Assembly: GCF_043197795.1 (NCBI RefSeq)
Contig: NZ_JBICTU010000007.1
Coordinates: 186,001-250,000, forward strand
Direction of reading: 5' to 3'
DNA from: Sphaerisporangium sp040649355
Lineage (GTDB): Bacteria > Actinomycetota > Actinomycetes > Streptosporangiales > Streptosporangiaceae
Length of the DNA stretch: 64,000 nt
The notes under the pieces are model-generated. The model was not told where the DNA came from. It ran no database searches and saw only the letters and a list, made by a program, of their open reading frames with translations. The first letter of the stretch is position 1, and each line of letters opens with the position of its first letter. The position numbers were made by a program, and so were the translations under genes. Positions 50,398 through 58,038 of this stretch are shown in pieces.

Positions 50398-50892
50398 TTA
50401 CGAACTTGACCCAGAATCGCCCGGAAGCTCCACGAAACGCTGGAGGTAGAGAGGCTCGCCGAGGGTGTTCAGCAACTGCAACTCGGTCTCAAGGTAGTCG
50501 ATGTGGTGCTCTTCGTCGTCGAGGATGGTCTCGAAGACGCGGGCGGAGGTCGCGTCACCGCGCTCGCGCATCAGCTGGATGGCGGGGCGCAGACGCTGGA
50601 CCACCTCGATCTCAAGCTGCAGGTCGGCCTCCAACTGCTCCTTCACGGTCTGCCCGATGTGCAGCGTGCCGAGCTTCTGGTAGTTCGGAAGGCCTTCGAG
50701 CATCAGGATGCGGTCGGTGAGCACCTCAGCGTGCTTCATCTCTTCGAAGGACTCGGCCCTCGTATATGCGGCGAGCTTGGTGTATCCCCAGTGCTCCTGC
50801 AGCTTGGCGTGAAGGAAGTACTGGTTGATCGCCGTGAGCTCTGATGTCAGCTGCTCGTTCAGCAGAGCGATGATGTCTTTGTCCCCCTGCAT
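50398..50892 (-). CDS. bfr: Bacterioferritin
   Basis: The 164-residue protein is a four-helix ferritin that oxidises and stores iron. Ferroxidase residues are visible in Glu-Leu-Thr-Ala-Ile-Asn-Gln-Tyr-Phe (first helix), Glu-Glu-Met-Lys-His-Ala-Glu (second helix, with the haem-binding Met at the expected position 52) and Asp-Asp-Glu-Glu-His-His (fourth helix). The ATG at 50892 is used, with GGAG eight bases upstream. It follows the ferredoxin gene by 11 bases in an iron-controlled pair. Confidence 0.95.
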   Translation of the reverse strand: MQGDKDIIALLNEQLTSELTAINQYFLHAKLQEHWGYTKLAAYTRAESFEEMKHAEVLTDRILMLEGLPNYQKLGTLHIGQTVKEQLEADLQLEIEVVQRLRPAIQLMRERGDATSARVFETILDDEEHHIDYLETELQLLNTLGEPLYLQRFVELPGDSGSSS

Positions 50893-50903
50893 GCGCAAGG
50901 CTC

Positions 50904-51083
50904 CTATGCGGTCGCGACAAGTTCCTCAGATCGCTTCAGCATCGCACATATCTTCCGGACGCATGTCGCGCAGTCCCTGCCCGCCCCCGTGGAGTCACGG
51001 ATCTGACGCGCGCTCTTCGCACCTGCGGCGATACAGGCGTGAACGTCATGCTCGGTCACGGCCTGACAGATGCATACGTACAT
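50904..51083 (-). CDS. bfd: Bacterioferritin-associated (2Fe-2S) ferredoxin
   Basis: The 59-residue protein begins Met-Tyr-Val-Cys-Ile-Cys and ends its cluster with Cys-Ala-Thr-Cys, giving the Cys-x-Cys and Cys-x-x-Cys ligands of BFD-like (2Fe-2S) domains. BFD reduces bacterioferritin and releases stored iron. The frame extends upstream, but the ATG at 51083 matches the family N-terminus. Its stop lies in the ribosome-binding region of the bacterioferritin gene. An IdeR/DmdR-type box is 29 bases upstream. Confidence 0.92.
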   Translation of the reverse strand: MYVCICQAVTEHDVHACIAAGAKSARQIRDSTGAGRDCATCVRKICAMLKRSEELVATA

Positions 51084-51111
51084 GCGTGGAATGCCTCTCA
51101 CGGCGGGGGAA

Positions 51112-51130
51112 GTAGGTAAGGCACACCTAA
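51112..51130. promoter_or_regulatory. IdeR/DmdR-type iron box
   Basis: The 19 bases match the actinobacterial iron-box consensus (TTAGGTTAGGCTCACCTAA) at about 16 positions and are nearly palindromic. The site lies just before the ferredoxin-bacterioferritin genes, where IdeR is known to activate storage genes in iron-rich mycobacteria. Confidence 0.8.
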
Positions 51131-51142
51131 GATAACCCAAGT

Positions 51143-51160
51143 CGGTAAGGCTTGCCTACG
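51143..51160. promoter_or_regulatory. Weaker second iron box
   Basis: A GGTAAGGCTTGCCTA core, palindromic around its centre, lies 12 bases beyond the first box and about 31 bases centre to centre (three helical turns). It is a less perfect match to the same consensus. Confidence 0.55.
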
Positions 51161-51211
51161 TGAGCTGCGCAACACTGACGTTGCCTTCACCCCATCATTG
51201 AGGCGGCACTG

Positions 51212-51281
51212 GGTCACTGACCTCGCGCTGCCCTGTCCAGGCCGGCAGGCGATGTCAGTGACCTGTGGCCGATCAGTGACC
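51212..51281. repeat. Repeated GGTCACTGAC elements after the metallohydrolase gene
   Basis: GGTCACTGAC (51212-51221) and its complement (51254-51263) can form a 10-bp stem. A third TCAGTGACC (51273-51281) overlaps the stop codon of the metallohydrolase. The large loop (32 bases) makes it a poor terminator. Confidence 0.4.
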
Positions 51282-51896
51282 CCGGGCTATCCACTTCTCC
51301 AGGTCGGGGGCCTCGGAGCCGATGCTCGTCGAGTCGCCGTGCCCGGTGTGGACGACGGTCTCCGGCGGAAGGGTCAGCAGCCGGTCCCTGACGGAGTCGA
51401 TGATCGTCTCGAACGACGAGTATGACCGTCCGGTGGCCCCCGGCCCGCCCGAGAAGAGCGTGTCGCCCGTGAAGACGGCCCCGAGGTCGGGAACGTACAG
51501 GCTGACGGCCCCCGGAGCGTGGCCGGGCGTGTGGAGCACGCGCAGGGCGGTGCCCGCCACCTCGATCACGTCACCGTCCTGGAGCGGCTCGAACGGCCGC
51601 TCCGTGCCGTACACCATCTCCCACAGGACCGCGTCGGCCGGATGCAGCAGGATCGGGGCGCCCGTGGCGTCGGCCAGTGCCCCGGCGGCGTTGATGTGGT
51701 CGTTGTGCGCGTGGGTGCAGATGATCGCCTTCAGCCGGCGCCCGCCCACCGCCTCCTGGATGGCGTGCGCGTCGTGCGCGGCGTCGATGACGACCACCTC
51801 GTGGTCGTCGCCCACGAACCAGACGTTGTTGTCGACGTCCCAGGTGCCGCCGTCCAGCGTGAAGGTGCCCGAGGTGACGAGCTTCCCGATCGTCAC
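51273..51896 (-). CDS. Metallo-beta-lactamase-fold hydrolase paired with mycothiol-dependent dehydrogenase
   Basis: The 207-residue protein has the metal motif Thr-His-Ala-His-Asn-Asp-His near residue 60, His-Thr-Pro-Gly-His-Ala-Pro-Gly, Phe-Thr-Gly-Asp-Thr-Leu-Phe and a final Val-His-Thr-Gly-His-Gly. It resembles glyoxalase-II-like thioesterases. Its GTG overlaps the stop of the S-(hydroxymethyl)mycothiol dehydrogenase gene, a conserved actinobacterial pairing. By family and context it hydrolyses S-formylmycothiol to formate and mycothiol, completing formaldehyde detoxification. Confidence 0.85.
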   Translation of the reverse strand: MTIGKLVTSGTFTLDGGTWDVDNNVWFVGDDHEVVVIDAAHDAHAIQEAVGGRRLKAIICTHAHNDHINAAGALADATGAPILLHPADAVLWEMVYGTERPFEPLQDGDVIEVAGTALRVLHTPGHAPGAVSLYVPDLGAVFTGDTLFSGGPGATGRSYSSFETIIDSVRDRLLTLPPETVVHTGHGDSTSIGSEAPDLEKWIARGH

Positions 51897-52978
51897 AGGA
51901 CCACCACCGAGCGCAGGACCTCGCCGCGGTGCATCTTGGCGAAGGCCTCCTCGACCTGGTCCAGCTCGATCGTCTCTGAGACGAACCCGTCGAGGTTGAG
52001 CCTGCCCTGCAGGTAGAGGTCGATGAGCATGGGGAAGTCGCGGCTCGGGAGGCAGTCGCCGTACCAGGAGGACTTCAGCGAGCCGCCCCTGCCGAAGACG
52101 TCCAGCAGCGGCAGGTCGAGGGTCATGTCGGGGGTCGGCACGCCCACGAGCACGACGGTCCCCGCGAGGTCGCGGGCGTAGAAGGCCTGCTTGTACGTCT
52201 CGGGGCGGCCGACCGCCTCGATCACGACGTCGGCGCCGTGCCCGCCGGTGAGGTCGCGGATCGCCTCCACCGGGTCGGCGGTCCTGGAGTTGACGGTGTG
52301 GGTCGCGCCGAACTGGCCCGCGAGGGCGAGCTTGCGGTCGTCCACGTCCACCGCGATGATCTTCGAGGCGCCCGCGATCGACGATCCGAGGATGGCCGCG
52401 TTCCCGACGCCACCGCACCCGATGACCGCCACCGAGTCGCCTCGGGACACCCCGCCGGTGTTGATCGCGGCGCCGAGGCCGGCCATCACGCCGCAGCCGA
52501 GCAGGCCGGCCACGGCGGGCCGGGCGTCGGGGTCGACCTTCGTGCACTGCCCCGCGGCCACCAGCGTCTTCTCGGCGAACGCGCCGATGCCGAGGGCGGG
52601 GCTGAGCCGCGTGCCGTCGGCGAGGGTCATCTTCTGGGCGGCGTTGTGGGTGGCGAAGCAGTACCACGGACGGCCGCGCAGGCACGCCCGGCAGTTGCCG
52701 CAGACGGCACGCCAGTTGAGGATCACGTAGTCACCGGGGGCGACGCTCGTGACGCCCGCCCCCACGGCCTCGACGACACCGGCGGCCTCGTGGCCGAGCA
52801 GGAAGGGGAACTCGTCGTTGATCCCGCCCTCGCGGTAGTGCAGGTCCGTGTGGCACACCCCGCAGGCCTGCACGTTCACGACCGCCTCGCCGGGCCCCGG
52901 GTCGGGGACGATGACGGTCCGCACCGACACGGCCTCGCCCTTGCCCCCCGCGATCACACCCTGGACTTCGTACGGCAT
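51893..52978 (-). CDS. S-(hydroxymethyl)mycothiol dehydrogenase
   Basis: This zinc alcohol dehydrogenase oxidises the adduct of formaldehyde and mycothiol with NAD. The catalytic zinc site shows Cys-Gly-Val-Cys-His-Thr-Asp and Gly-His-Glu-Ala-Ala-Gly. The structural zinc site has Cys-Gly-Asn-Cys-Arg-Ala-Cys and a fourth Cys in Trp-Tyr-Cys-Phe, and the NAD loop is Gly-Cys-Gly-Gly-Val-Gly. The Trp-Tyr-Cys-Phe-Ala-Thr-His-Asn-Ala segment is typical of the mycothiol form. Length is 361 residues. It is followed, overlapping, by the metallohydrolase gene. Confidence 0.92.
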   Translation of the reverse strand: MPYEVQGVIAGGKGEAVSVRTVIVPDPGPGEAVVNVQACGVCHTDLHYREGGINDEFPFLLGHEAAGVVEAVGAGVTSVAPGDYVILNWRAVCGNCRACLRGRPWYCFATHNAAQKMTLADGTRLSPALGIGAFAEKTLVAAGQCTKVDPDARPAVAGLLGCGVMAGLGAAINTGGVSRGDSVAVIGCGGVGNAAILGSSIAGASKIIAVDVDDRKLALAGQFGATHTVNSRTADPVEAIRDLTGGHGADVVIEAVGRPETYKQAFYARDLAGTVVLVGVPTPDMTLDLPLLDVFGRGGSLKSSWYGDCLPSRDFPMLIDLYLQGRLNLDGFVSETIELDQVEEAFAKMHRGEVLRSVVVL

Positions 52979-53063
52979 GGTGGGTCCCTCCCTTTATCGA
53001 CATGCGTCAGCGTGTACAGACACATCAATGGCGTTTCAGAATGTTGACGACCGGTGTGGCGCG

Positions 53064-54086
53064 TCAAGACCGGCGTAGTACGTAGGGCTGGATCACCCCG
53101 AGGCCGCGGGCCGGTCTCCGGCGGATCCGCTGGGCGGCGAGCCCCGGCCTGCCCTCGACCGCCTCGGCCACGCCCTGATCGACGAGCACCGTGCATGGGC
53201 GGGCGATCGCGGTCAGCCGCGCGGCGAGGTTCACCGTCGTCCCGAAGACGTCGCCCATGATCGGGAGCACGGGGCCGTACGACAGGCCGACGCGCACCTC
53301 CCTGCCCTCGGCGCGGATCACGTCGACCAGCTCCAGCGCGACGCGCGACGCCGTCTCCGCCGTGGAGGCGGTGAACAGGACCTCGTCCCCGAGGGTCTTG
53401 ACCACCCGCGCGCCGTGCGCGGCGACGACGTCGGAGATCCTGGACTCGAAGTTCTCCACCAGTTCGGCCAGGCCCTGCTCGTCCAGCTCGCGGGAGACCT
53501 GGGTGAAGGAGACCAGGTCGGCGAACCCGACGGCGAGGGTCAGGCGGCCCGGCACGGTCTCGGCGTTCATGTCGGTGGTCGTGAGCAGGCGGGTGCCGGC
53601 CGCGGCGAGCTGGGCCCGCCAGACATGGACGAGCAGCCGCTCGAACTCGGGCAGGAGCTTGCGGGAGAGTTCGAGGACGGCAGCCAGTTCCTTCTCGGTC
53701 GGCGCCTCCCCCGGATCGAGCGTCGCGCCGACCAAGATCTCGGCCTGCCACTGGGCGAGCCTGGCCGTGGTCTGGCCGAGCGCCCTGGCCATCCGTACGA
53801 CGGTGGTCTCGTCGATCAGGTCACTGCCGAGCATGCCGGCGACCCGGCGCAGCGCCTCCACGTCGGCGTCGGTGAAGGCGGGCGTCTCGTCGGCGGGCGT
53901 GGCGAACCCGAGCGCGCGCCAGATGCGCTGGGCGAGCTCCGAGGGGACCCCGGCCCGCCTCGCCACCTCCCCGCGCGTGTGACGAGGCGCGGAACCCACG
54001 AACAGCCGCTCGATCTGCTCGGCCGTCGGACGTCCCGCGGTCTCCGTCTCACGCACCTTCAGGAGGTTACGCCACGTTCGGGGCAT
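53064..54086 (-). CDS. Class III adenylate cyclase with N-terminal regulatory domain
   Basis: The C-terminal 170 residues form a class III cyclase domain: Val-Gly-Phe-Ala-Asp-Leu-Val-Ser-Phe with a metal-binding Asp, Lys-Thr-Leu-Gly-Asp-Glu-Val-Leu with the Lys and second Asp, and Thr-Thr-Val-Asn-Leu-Ala-Ala-Arg-Leu with the transition-state Asn and Arg. The N-terminal half is a soluble helical domain resembling the pH-sensing autoinhibitory domain of mycobacterial Rv1264-type cyclases, and has no membrane segment. The start may be the ATG at 54086 or a GTG at 54056. It lies immediately downstream of the PH-domain gene. Confidence 0.88.
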   Translation of the reverse strand: MPRTWRNLLKVRETETAGRPTAEQIERLFVGSAPRHTRGEVARRAGVPSELAQRIWRALGFATPADETPAFTDADVEALRRVAGMLGSDLIDETTVVRMARALGQTTARLAQWQAEILVGATLDPGEAPTEKELAAVLELSRKLLPEFERLLVHVWRAQLAAAGTRLLTTTDMNAETVPGRLTLAVGFADLVSFTQVSRELDEQGLAELVENFESRISDVVAAHGARVVKTLGDEVLFTASTAETASRVALELVDVIRAEGREVRVGLSYGPVLPIMGDVFGTTVNLAARLTAIARPCTVLVDQGVAEAVEGRPGLAAQRIRRRPARGLGVIQPYVLRRS

Positions 54087-54089
54087 TTC

Positions 54090-54602
54090 TCACCGGCCGT
54101 CGATGTCTCCGTCGGAGGCATCCTCCACCAGCCGGAACAACTCCGACCGAACGGCCTGGATCTTGGGGATGTCCCTGAGGTTGATCTCGCCCTTGTCGGA
54201 GGCGGACTCGACCACGAGGGTCCCGCAGCCGAGCATCCGCTCCACGAACGTCTGGTCGGAGCTCACACTGTTGACCTTGGTCAACGGGATGTCGTCGTCG
54301 GACTTGCTCAGGATGCCGGTGCTGATGTTGAACCGGTGGGTGGTGAGCGTGTACGACGTGGTCTTCCACCGCAGGTACGGGATGAACGACCAGAGCGCCA
54401 GCGCGACCACGGACACGACGGCGACCGCGATCCACGCGTACCGGGCGTACTCGTAGTCCACGGGAATGAAGTAGAACGCCGCGCTCGAAGCGACGATGAC
54501 CAGGAGCAGCGCGAAGAAGGGAAGGATCAGGCGCTTCCAGTGGGGGTGGAACGAGTGGACGACCCGCTCCCCCGCCGTCAGATGATGTTCAGGGAGACCC
54601 AT
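54090..54602 (-). CDS. Membrane-anchored bacterial PH-domain protein
   Basis: The 170-residue protein has two adjacent membrane helices (about residues 25-48 and 54-75). A bacterial PH domain (DUF304-like) follows with Thr-Ser-Tyr-Thr-Leu-Thr-Thr-His-Arg, Ile-Ser-Thr-Gly-Ile-Leu-Ser-Lys and Ile-Pro-Leu-Thr-Lys-Val. Such proteins often occur in membrane complexes but their task is unknown. It ends four bases before the adenylate cyclase start and is likely co-transcribed with it. Confidence 0.85.
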   Translation of the reverse strand: MGLPEHHLTAGERVVHSFHPHWKRLILPFFALLLVIVASSAAFYFIPVDYEYARYAWIAVAVVSVVALALWSFIPYLRWKTTSYTLTTHRFNISTGILSKSDDDIPLTKVNSVSSDQTFVERMLGCGTLVVESASDKGEINLRDIPKIQAVRSELFRLVEDASDGDIDGR

Positions 54603-54763
54603 GGGGCAAATCGTGGCACGTCGATCTCCCCCACGTCTGCCCTATCTTTCCGTGCCGGACCGAAGCTCCGCCAACCAGGACATTCCCTTGGGCTCGCCTT
54701 GACGCTCGCGCACCCGGCCGGGCCGCCGTCCCGCACCCCTCGGAGGCCCACCCGGCGGCGGCC

Positions 54764-55597
54764 TCAGGGGGTCTGCTCGGCGGCGGGCCTCACGTGGACC
54801 ACGTCGCCCACGCTGAGCGCGTGCTCGACGCCGTCGGCTCGGACGATCAGGTGCCCGGAGCCGTCAACGCCGGTGGCGACGCCCGTCAGCAGGCGCTCCC
54901 CGGGAAGCTCCACCCGCACCTCCTGGCCGACCGTGGCGCTCATCGCGATGTAGGCGGCTCGCAGGCCGCACGCGTCGGCGTCGCCGTCGGCCGCCAGCCA
55001 GTCGCGGTAGTGGGACTCGATCTCCCGCAGCACGGCCCTGATCAGCGGGTCGCGGTCGGTGCACTCGGCGTCCTCGATGGCCAGCGAGGTGGCGGTGGTG
55101 ACCGGCAGTTCCTCGGCGCGCACCGACACGTTGAGCCCCATGCCGACGATGACCGCGCCCTCCACCCGCTCGGCCAGCACTCCCGCGATCTTGCGCTCGC
55201 CGACGAGCAGGTCGTTCGGCCACTTCAGCCGTACGTCCAGGCCGGCGACGCGGTGGACGGCGGACGCGGCGGCCAGCCCCACCAGCAGCGTGATCCAGCC
55301 CTGTCTGGCAGGGGAGAGCGCCGGGCGCAGCAGCAGGGAGAAGGTCAGCCCAGAGCGCGCGGGCGCGGTCCACGCGCGGCCGAGCCGGCCGCGCCCCGCG
55401 AGCTGGAGCTCCGCGATCAGCACGGCGCCCTCGCGCGCGCCGTCGCGCGCGGCCTGGGCCAGGTCGGCGTTGGTGGACCCGGTGCGGTCGACGACGGTCA
55501 GCTGGGACCAGAGGCCGCCCGGCCGGACGACGGCCCGGGACAGCGCCGCCTGCGAGAGCGGCGGCCGGTCGAGATCGGTGTACGGCGAGTCAAGCAC
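54764..55597 (-). CDS. birA: Biotin--[acetyl-CoA-carboxylase] ligase
   Basis: BirA activates biotin with ATP and attaches it to the carrier domain of carboxylases. Its motifs are Thr-Gly-Ser-Thr-Asn, Gly-Arg-Gly-Arg-Leu-Gly-Arg-Ala-Trp (biotinyl-AMP loop), Leu-Lys-Trp-Pro-Asn-Asp and Lys-Ile-Ala-Gly-Val-Leu with the catalytic Lys. A C-terminal SH3-like domain follows. It lacks an N-terminal helix-turn-helix, so it is not a repressor, as usual in actinobacteria. The frame runs 50 codons further upstream, but the GTG at 55597 has AAGGAGG eight bases before it and is the better start. Confidence 0.92.
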   Translation of the reverse strand: MLDSPYTDLDRPPLSQAALSRAVVRPGGLWSQLTVVDRTGSTNADLAQAARDGAREGAVLIAELQLAGRGRLGRAWTAPARSGLTFSLLLRPALSPARQGWITLLVGLAAASAVHRVAGLDVRLKWPNDLLVGERKIAGVLAERVEGAVIVGMGLNVSVRAEELPVTTATSLAIEDAECTDRDPLIRAVLREIESHYRDWLAADGDADACGLRAAYIAMSATVGQEVRVELPGERLLTGVATGVDGSGHLIVRADGVEHALSVGDVVHVRPAAEQTP

Positions 55598-55785
55598 TTC
55601 TCCATCCTCCTCCTTCGCAGGGAGTGGCGGGGCCTGCTTACCGCCATGACCAGCGAACACTACGTACGGCCACCATAATTTTGACCGTGGGTGACCAACA
55701 GGCCCGGCCGGTGGCCCCGGATGTCGGCGTGGTCCTCGGTTAGTCAAAACAGGGTGAGAGGTGATGCTATGAGTGGGCCCCGGGA

Positions 55786-58038
55786 ATGACCGGCAGGCAG
55801 GCGGAAGAAACAGGTGAACGTCCGGTGAGCAAGCGTCTGGACCCTCGGAACTGGGCGAGCTGGAAGCCCTTCGGCATCGGTGAGCGCAAGCCCAACAACT
55901 ATCTGGAGCTGTGGAAGGCGTTCCGGTCGGTGAAGGGCAACCGTCGCTTCGCCTGGCGCATCCTCAACGAGGGCACCTGCGACGGCTGCGCCCTCGGCAC
56001 CCGCGGCATGCGCGACTGGACCATGGACGAGATCCACCTGTGCAACATCCGCCTGCGGCTGCTCCAGCTGAACACCATGCCCGCGCTGGACCATTCGGCG
56101 CTGGCCGACGTGGCCCCGCTCGCCAAGCTGCGGAGCGCGGAGCTGCGCGACCTCGGCCGCCTGCCCTACCCCATGCTCCGGCGCGCGGGCGAGCCCGGTT
56201 TCACCCGCGTGGACTGGGATGAGGCGCTCGGCCTGGCCGCGTCCCACCTGCGCGGCACCAGGCTCGGGGTGTACCTCACCAGCCGGGGCGTCCCCAACGA
56301 GAACTACTTCGCGGCGCAGAAGGCCGTACGGGCGCTCGGCACGAACTCGGTCGACAACGCGGCGCGCATCTGCCACTCGCCCTCGACGGTCGCGCTCAAG
56401 CAGACCATCGGCGCCGCCGCGACCACCTGCTCCTACACCGACTGGATCGGCTCCGACCTGATCGTCTTCATCGGGTCGAACCCCTCGAACAACCAGCCCG
56501 TCGCGATGAAGTACCTGTACCACGCCAAGAAGGCGGGCACCCGCATCGCGATGGTGAACTCCTACCGCGAGCCGGGCATGGAGCGTTACTGGGTGCCGTC
56601 CAACGCCGAGTCCGCGCTGTTCGGCACGAAGATCACCGACGATTTCTTCGGGGTGAACGTCGGGGGCGACATCGGCTTCCTCAACGGCGTGCTCAAGCAC
56701 CTCGTCGAGAACGACTGGCTGGACAAGGCGTTCATCGACCAGCACACCTCCGGCTTCGAGGACGTACGGGCGGCCGTGGCCGGGCAGACGTGGGAGACGC
56801 TCGAAACCCTCAGCGGTGCCACGCGGGAGCAGATGTACGAGCTGGCCAAGCTGCTCGGCGAGGCGAAGTCCGCCGTCCTGGTCTGGTCGATGGGCATCAC
56901 CCAGCACTCCTATGGCGAGGACAACGTCCGCTCGATCGTGAACCTCGCCCTGGCCAGGGGCTTCGTGGGCCGGGACAACTGCGGGCTCATGCCGATCCGC
57001 GGGCACAGCGGGGTGCAGGGCGGCGCCGAGATGGGCGCCTACGCCACCGGGCTCCCCGGCGGCCTTCCGATCACCCCGGAGAACGCCGGGAGGTTCAGCG
57101 AGAAGTGGGGCTTCGAGGTCCCCTCCACGCCCGGGCTCACCGCGACCGACATGATCGACGCGGCCCACGCGGGCGAGCTGGACGTGCTGATCTCCTCCGG
57201 GGGCAACTTCCTGGAGGTGCTCCCCGATCCGGCCTACTGCCGTGACGCGCTGTCCCGGCTCTCGCTCCGGGTCCACGTCGACATCGTCCTGTCCAGTCAG
57301 ATGCTGGTCGAGTCGGAGGGCGACGTCCTCCTGCTCCCGGCCCAGACGCGGTACGAGATGGAGGGCGGGGTCACCGAGACCTCGACCGAGCGCCGCGTCA
57401 TCTTCTCCCCCGAGGTCCGAGGGCCCCGCGTCGGGGAGGCATGGCCGGAGTGGAAGATCTTCACCGAGCTGGCGGCCCGCGCCCGTCCGGAGCTGGCGGA
57501 CAAGATCCGGTACCCCGGGGGAACGCCCCAGATCCGCAGGGACATCGAGGACGCCGTGCCGTTCTACGCCGGGATCGCCGGGCTCGCGAAGTTCGGTGAC
57601 AACGTGCAGTACGGCGGGCGGCACCTGTGTCCCGGCGGACGCTTCCCGACCGCCGACGGGCTCGGCCACTTCTCGCCCGTCGAACCGCCCCGGCTCGAAC
57701 GCCCGGACGGCTCCTTCATGGTCGCCACCCGGCGCGGCAAGCAGTTCAACAGCATGGTCCACGAGCGGCGTGACGGCTTCAACGGCGCCACCCGCGAGGC
57801 CGTGCTGATGAGCCCGTACGACGCCGACCGGCTCGGGCTGCCCGACGGCACCGAGGTGGAGCTGAGCGGCGCCGCGGGGACGTTCACCGGGCGCGTGACG
57901 CGGGCACCGCTGACCCCGGGCAACCTGCAGATCCACTGGCCGGAGGGCAACGTGCTGCTGGACGTCACCCGCCGCTCCCCCGACGCGCGGATCCCCGACT
58001 ACAACGCCGTCGTGACGCTCAGGAAGGCCGCACCATGA
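55786..58038 (+). CDS. FdhF/YdeP-type molybdopterin oxidoreductase
   Basis: The 750-residue enzyme belongs to the molybdopterin oxidoreductases annotated FdhF/YdeP. Its N-terminal cysteine region reads Asn-Glu-Gly-Thr-Cys-Asp-Gly-Cys-Ala-Leu-Gly; a full four-cysteine iron-sulfur site as in true formate dehydrogenases is not seen. Cofactor-binding segments are Arg-Ile-Cys-His-Ser-Pro-Ser, Phe-Ile-Gly-Ser-Asn-Pro-Ser-Asn-Asn-Gln-Pro and Pro-Ile-Arg-Gly-His-Ser-Gly-Val-Gln-Gly. The C-terminal domain carries Phe-Asn-Ser-Met-Val. Substrate is not known and need not be formate. The ATG at 55786 overlaps a six-codon frame stop (55769-55789); a GTG at 55825, with AGGTGA seven bases upstream, is an equally good start. 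It is coupled to fdhD. Confidence 0.88.
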   Translation: MTGRQAEETGERPVSKRLDPRNWASWKPFGIGERKPNNYLELWKAFRSVKGNRRFAWRILNEGTCDGCALGTRGMRDWTMDEIHLCNIRLRLLQLNTMPALDHSALADVAPLAKLRSAELRDLGRLPYPMLRRAGEPGFTRVDWDEALGLAASHLRGTRLGVYLTSRGVPNENYFAAQKAVRALGTNSVDNAARICHSPSTVALKQTIGAAATTCSYTDWIGSDLIVFIGSNPSNNQPVAMKYLYHAKKAGTRIAMVNSYREPGMERYWVPSNAESALFGTKITDDFFGVNVGGDIGFLNGVLKHLVENDWLDKAFIDQHTSGFEDVRAAVAGQTWETLETLSGATREQMYELAKLLGEAKSAVLVWSMGITQHSYGEDNVRSIVNLALARGFVGRDNCGLMPIRGHSGVQGGAEMGAYATGLPGGLPITPENAGRFSEKWGFEVPSTPGLTATDMIDAAHAGELDVLISSGGNFLEVLPDPAYCRDALSRLSLRVHVDIVLSSQMLVESEGDVLLLPAQTRYEMEGGVTETSTERRVIFSPEVRGPRVGEAWPEWKIFTELAARARPELADKIRYPGGTPQIRRDIEDAVPFYAGIAGLAKFGDNVQYGGRHLCPGGRFPTADGLGHFSPVEPPRLERPDGSFMVATRRGKQFNSMVHERRDGFNGATREAVLMSPYDADRLGLPDGTEVELSGAAGTFTGRVTRAPLTPGNLQIHWPEGNVLLDVTRRSPDARIPDYNAVVTLRKAAP

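Noticed and set aside
50197..50409. 70-codon plus-strand frame between the response regulator and bacterioferritin
   Set aside because: Composition is Pro/Gly/Arg-rich, it spans the terminator hairpin and has no motif.
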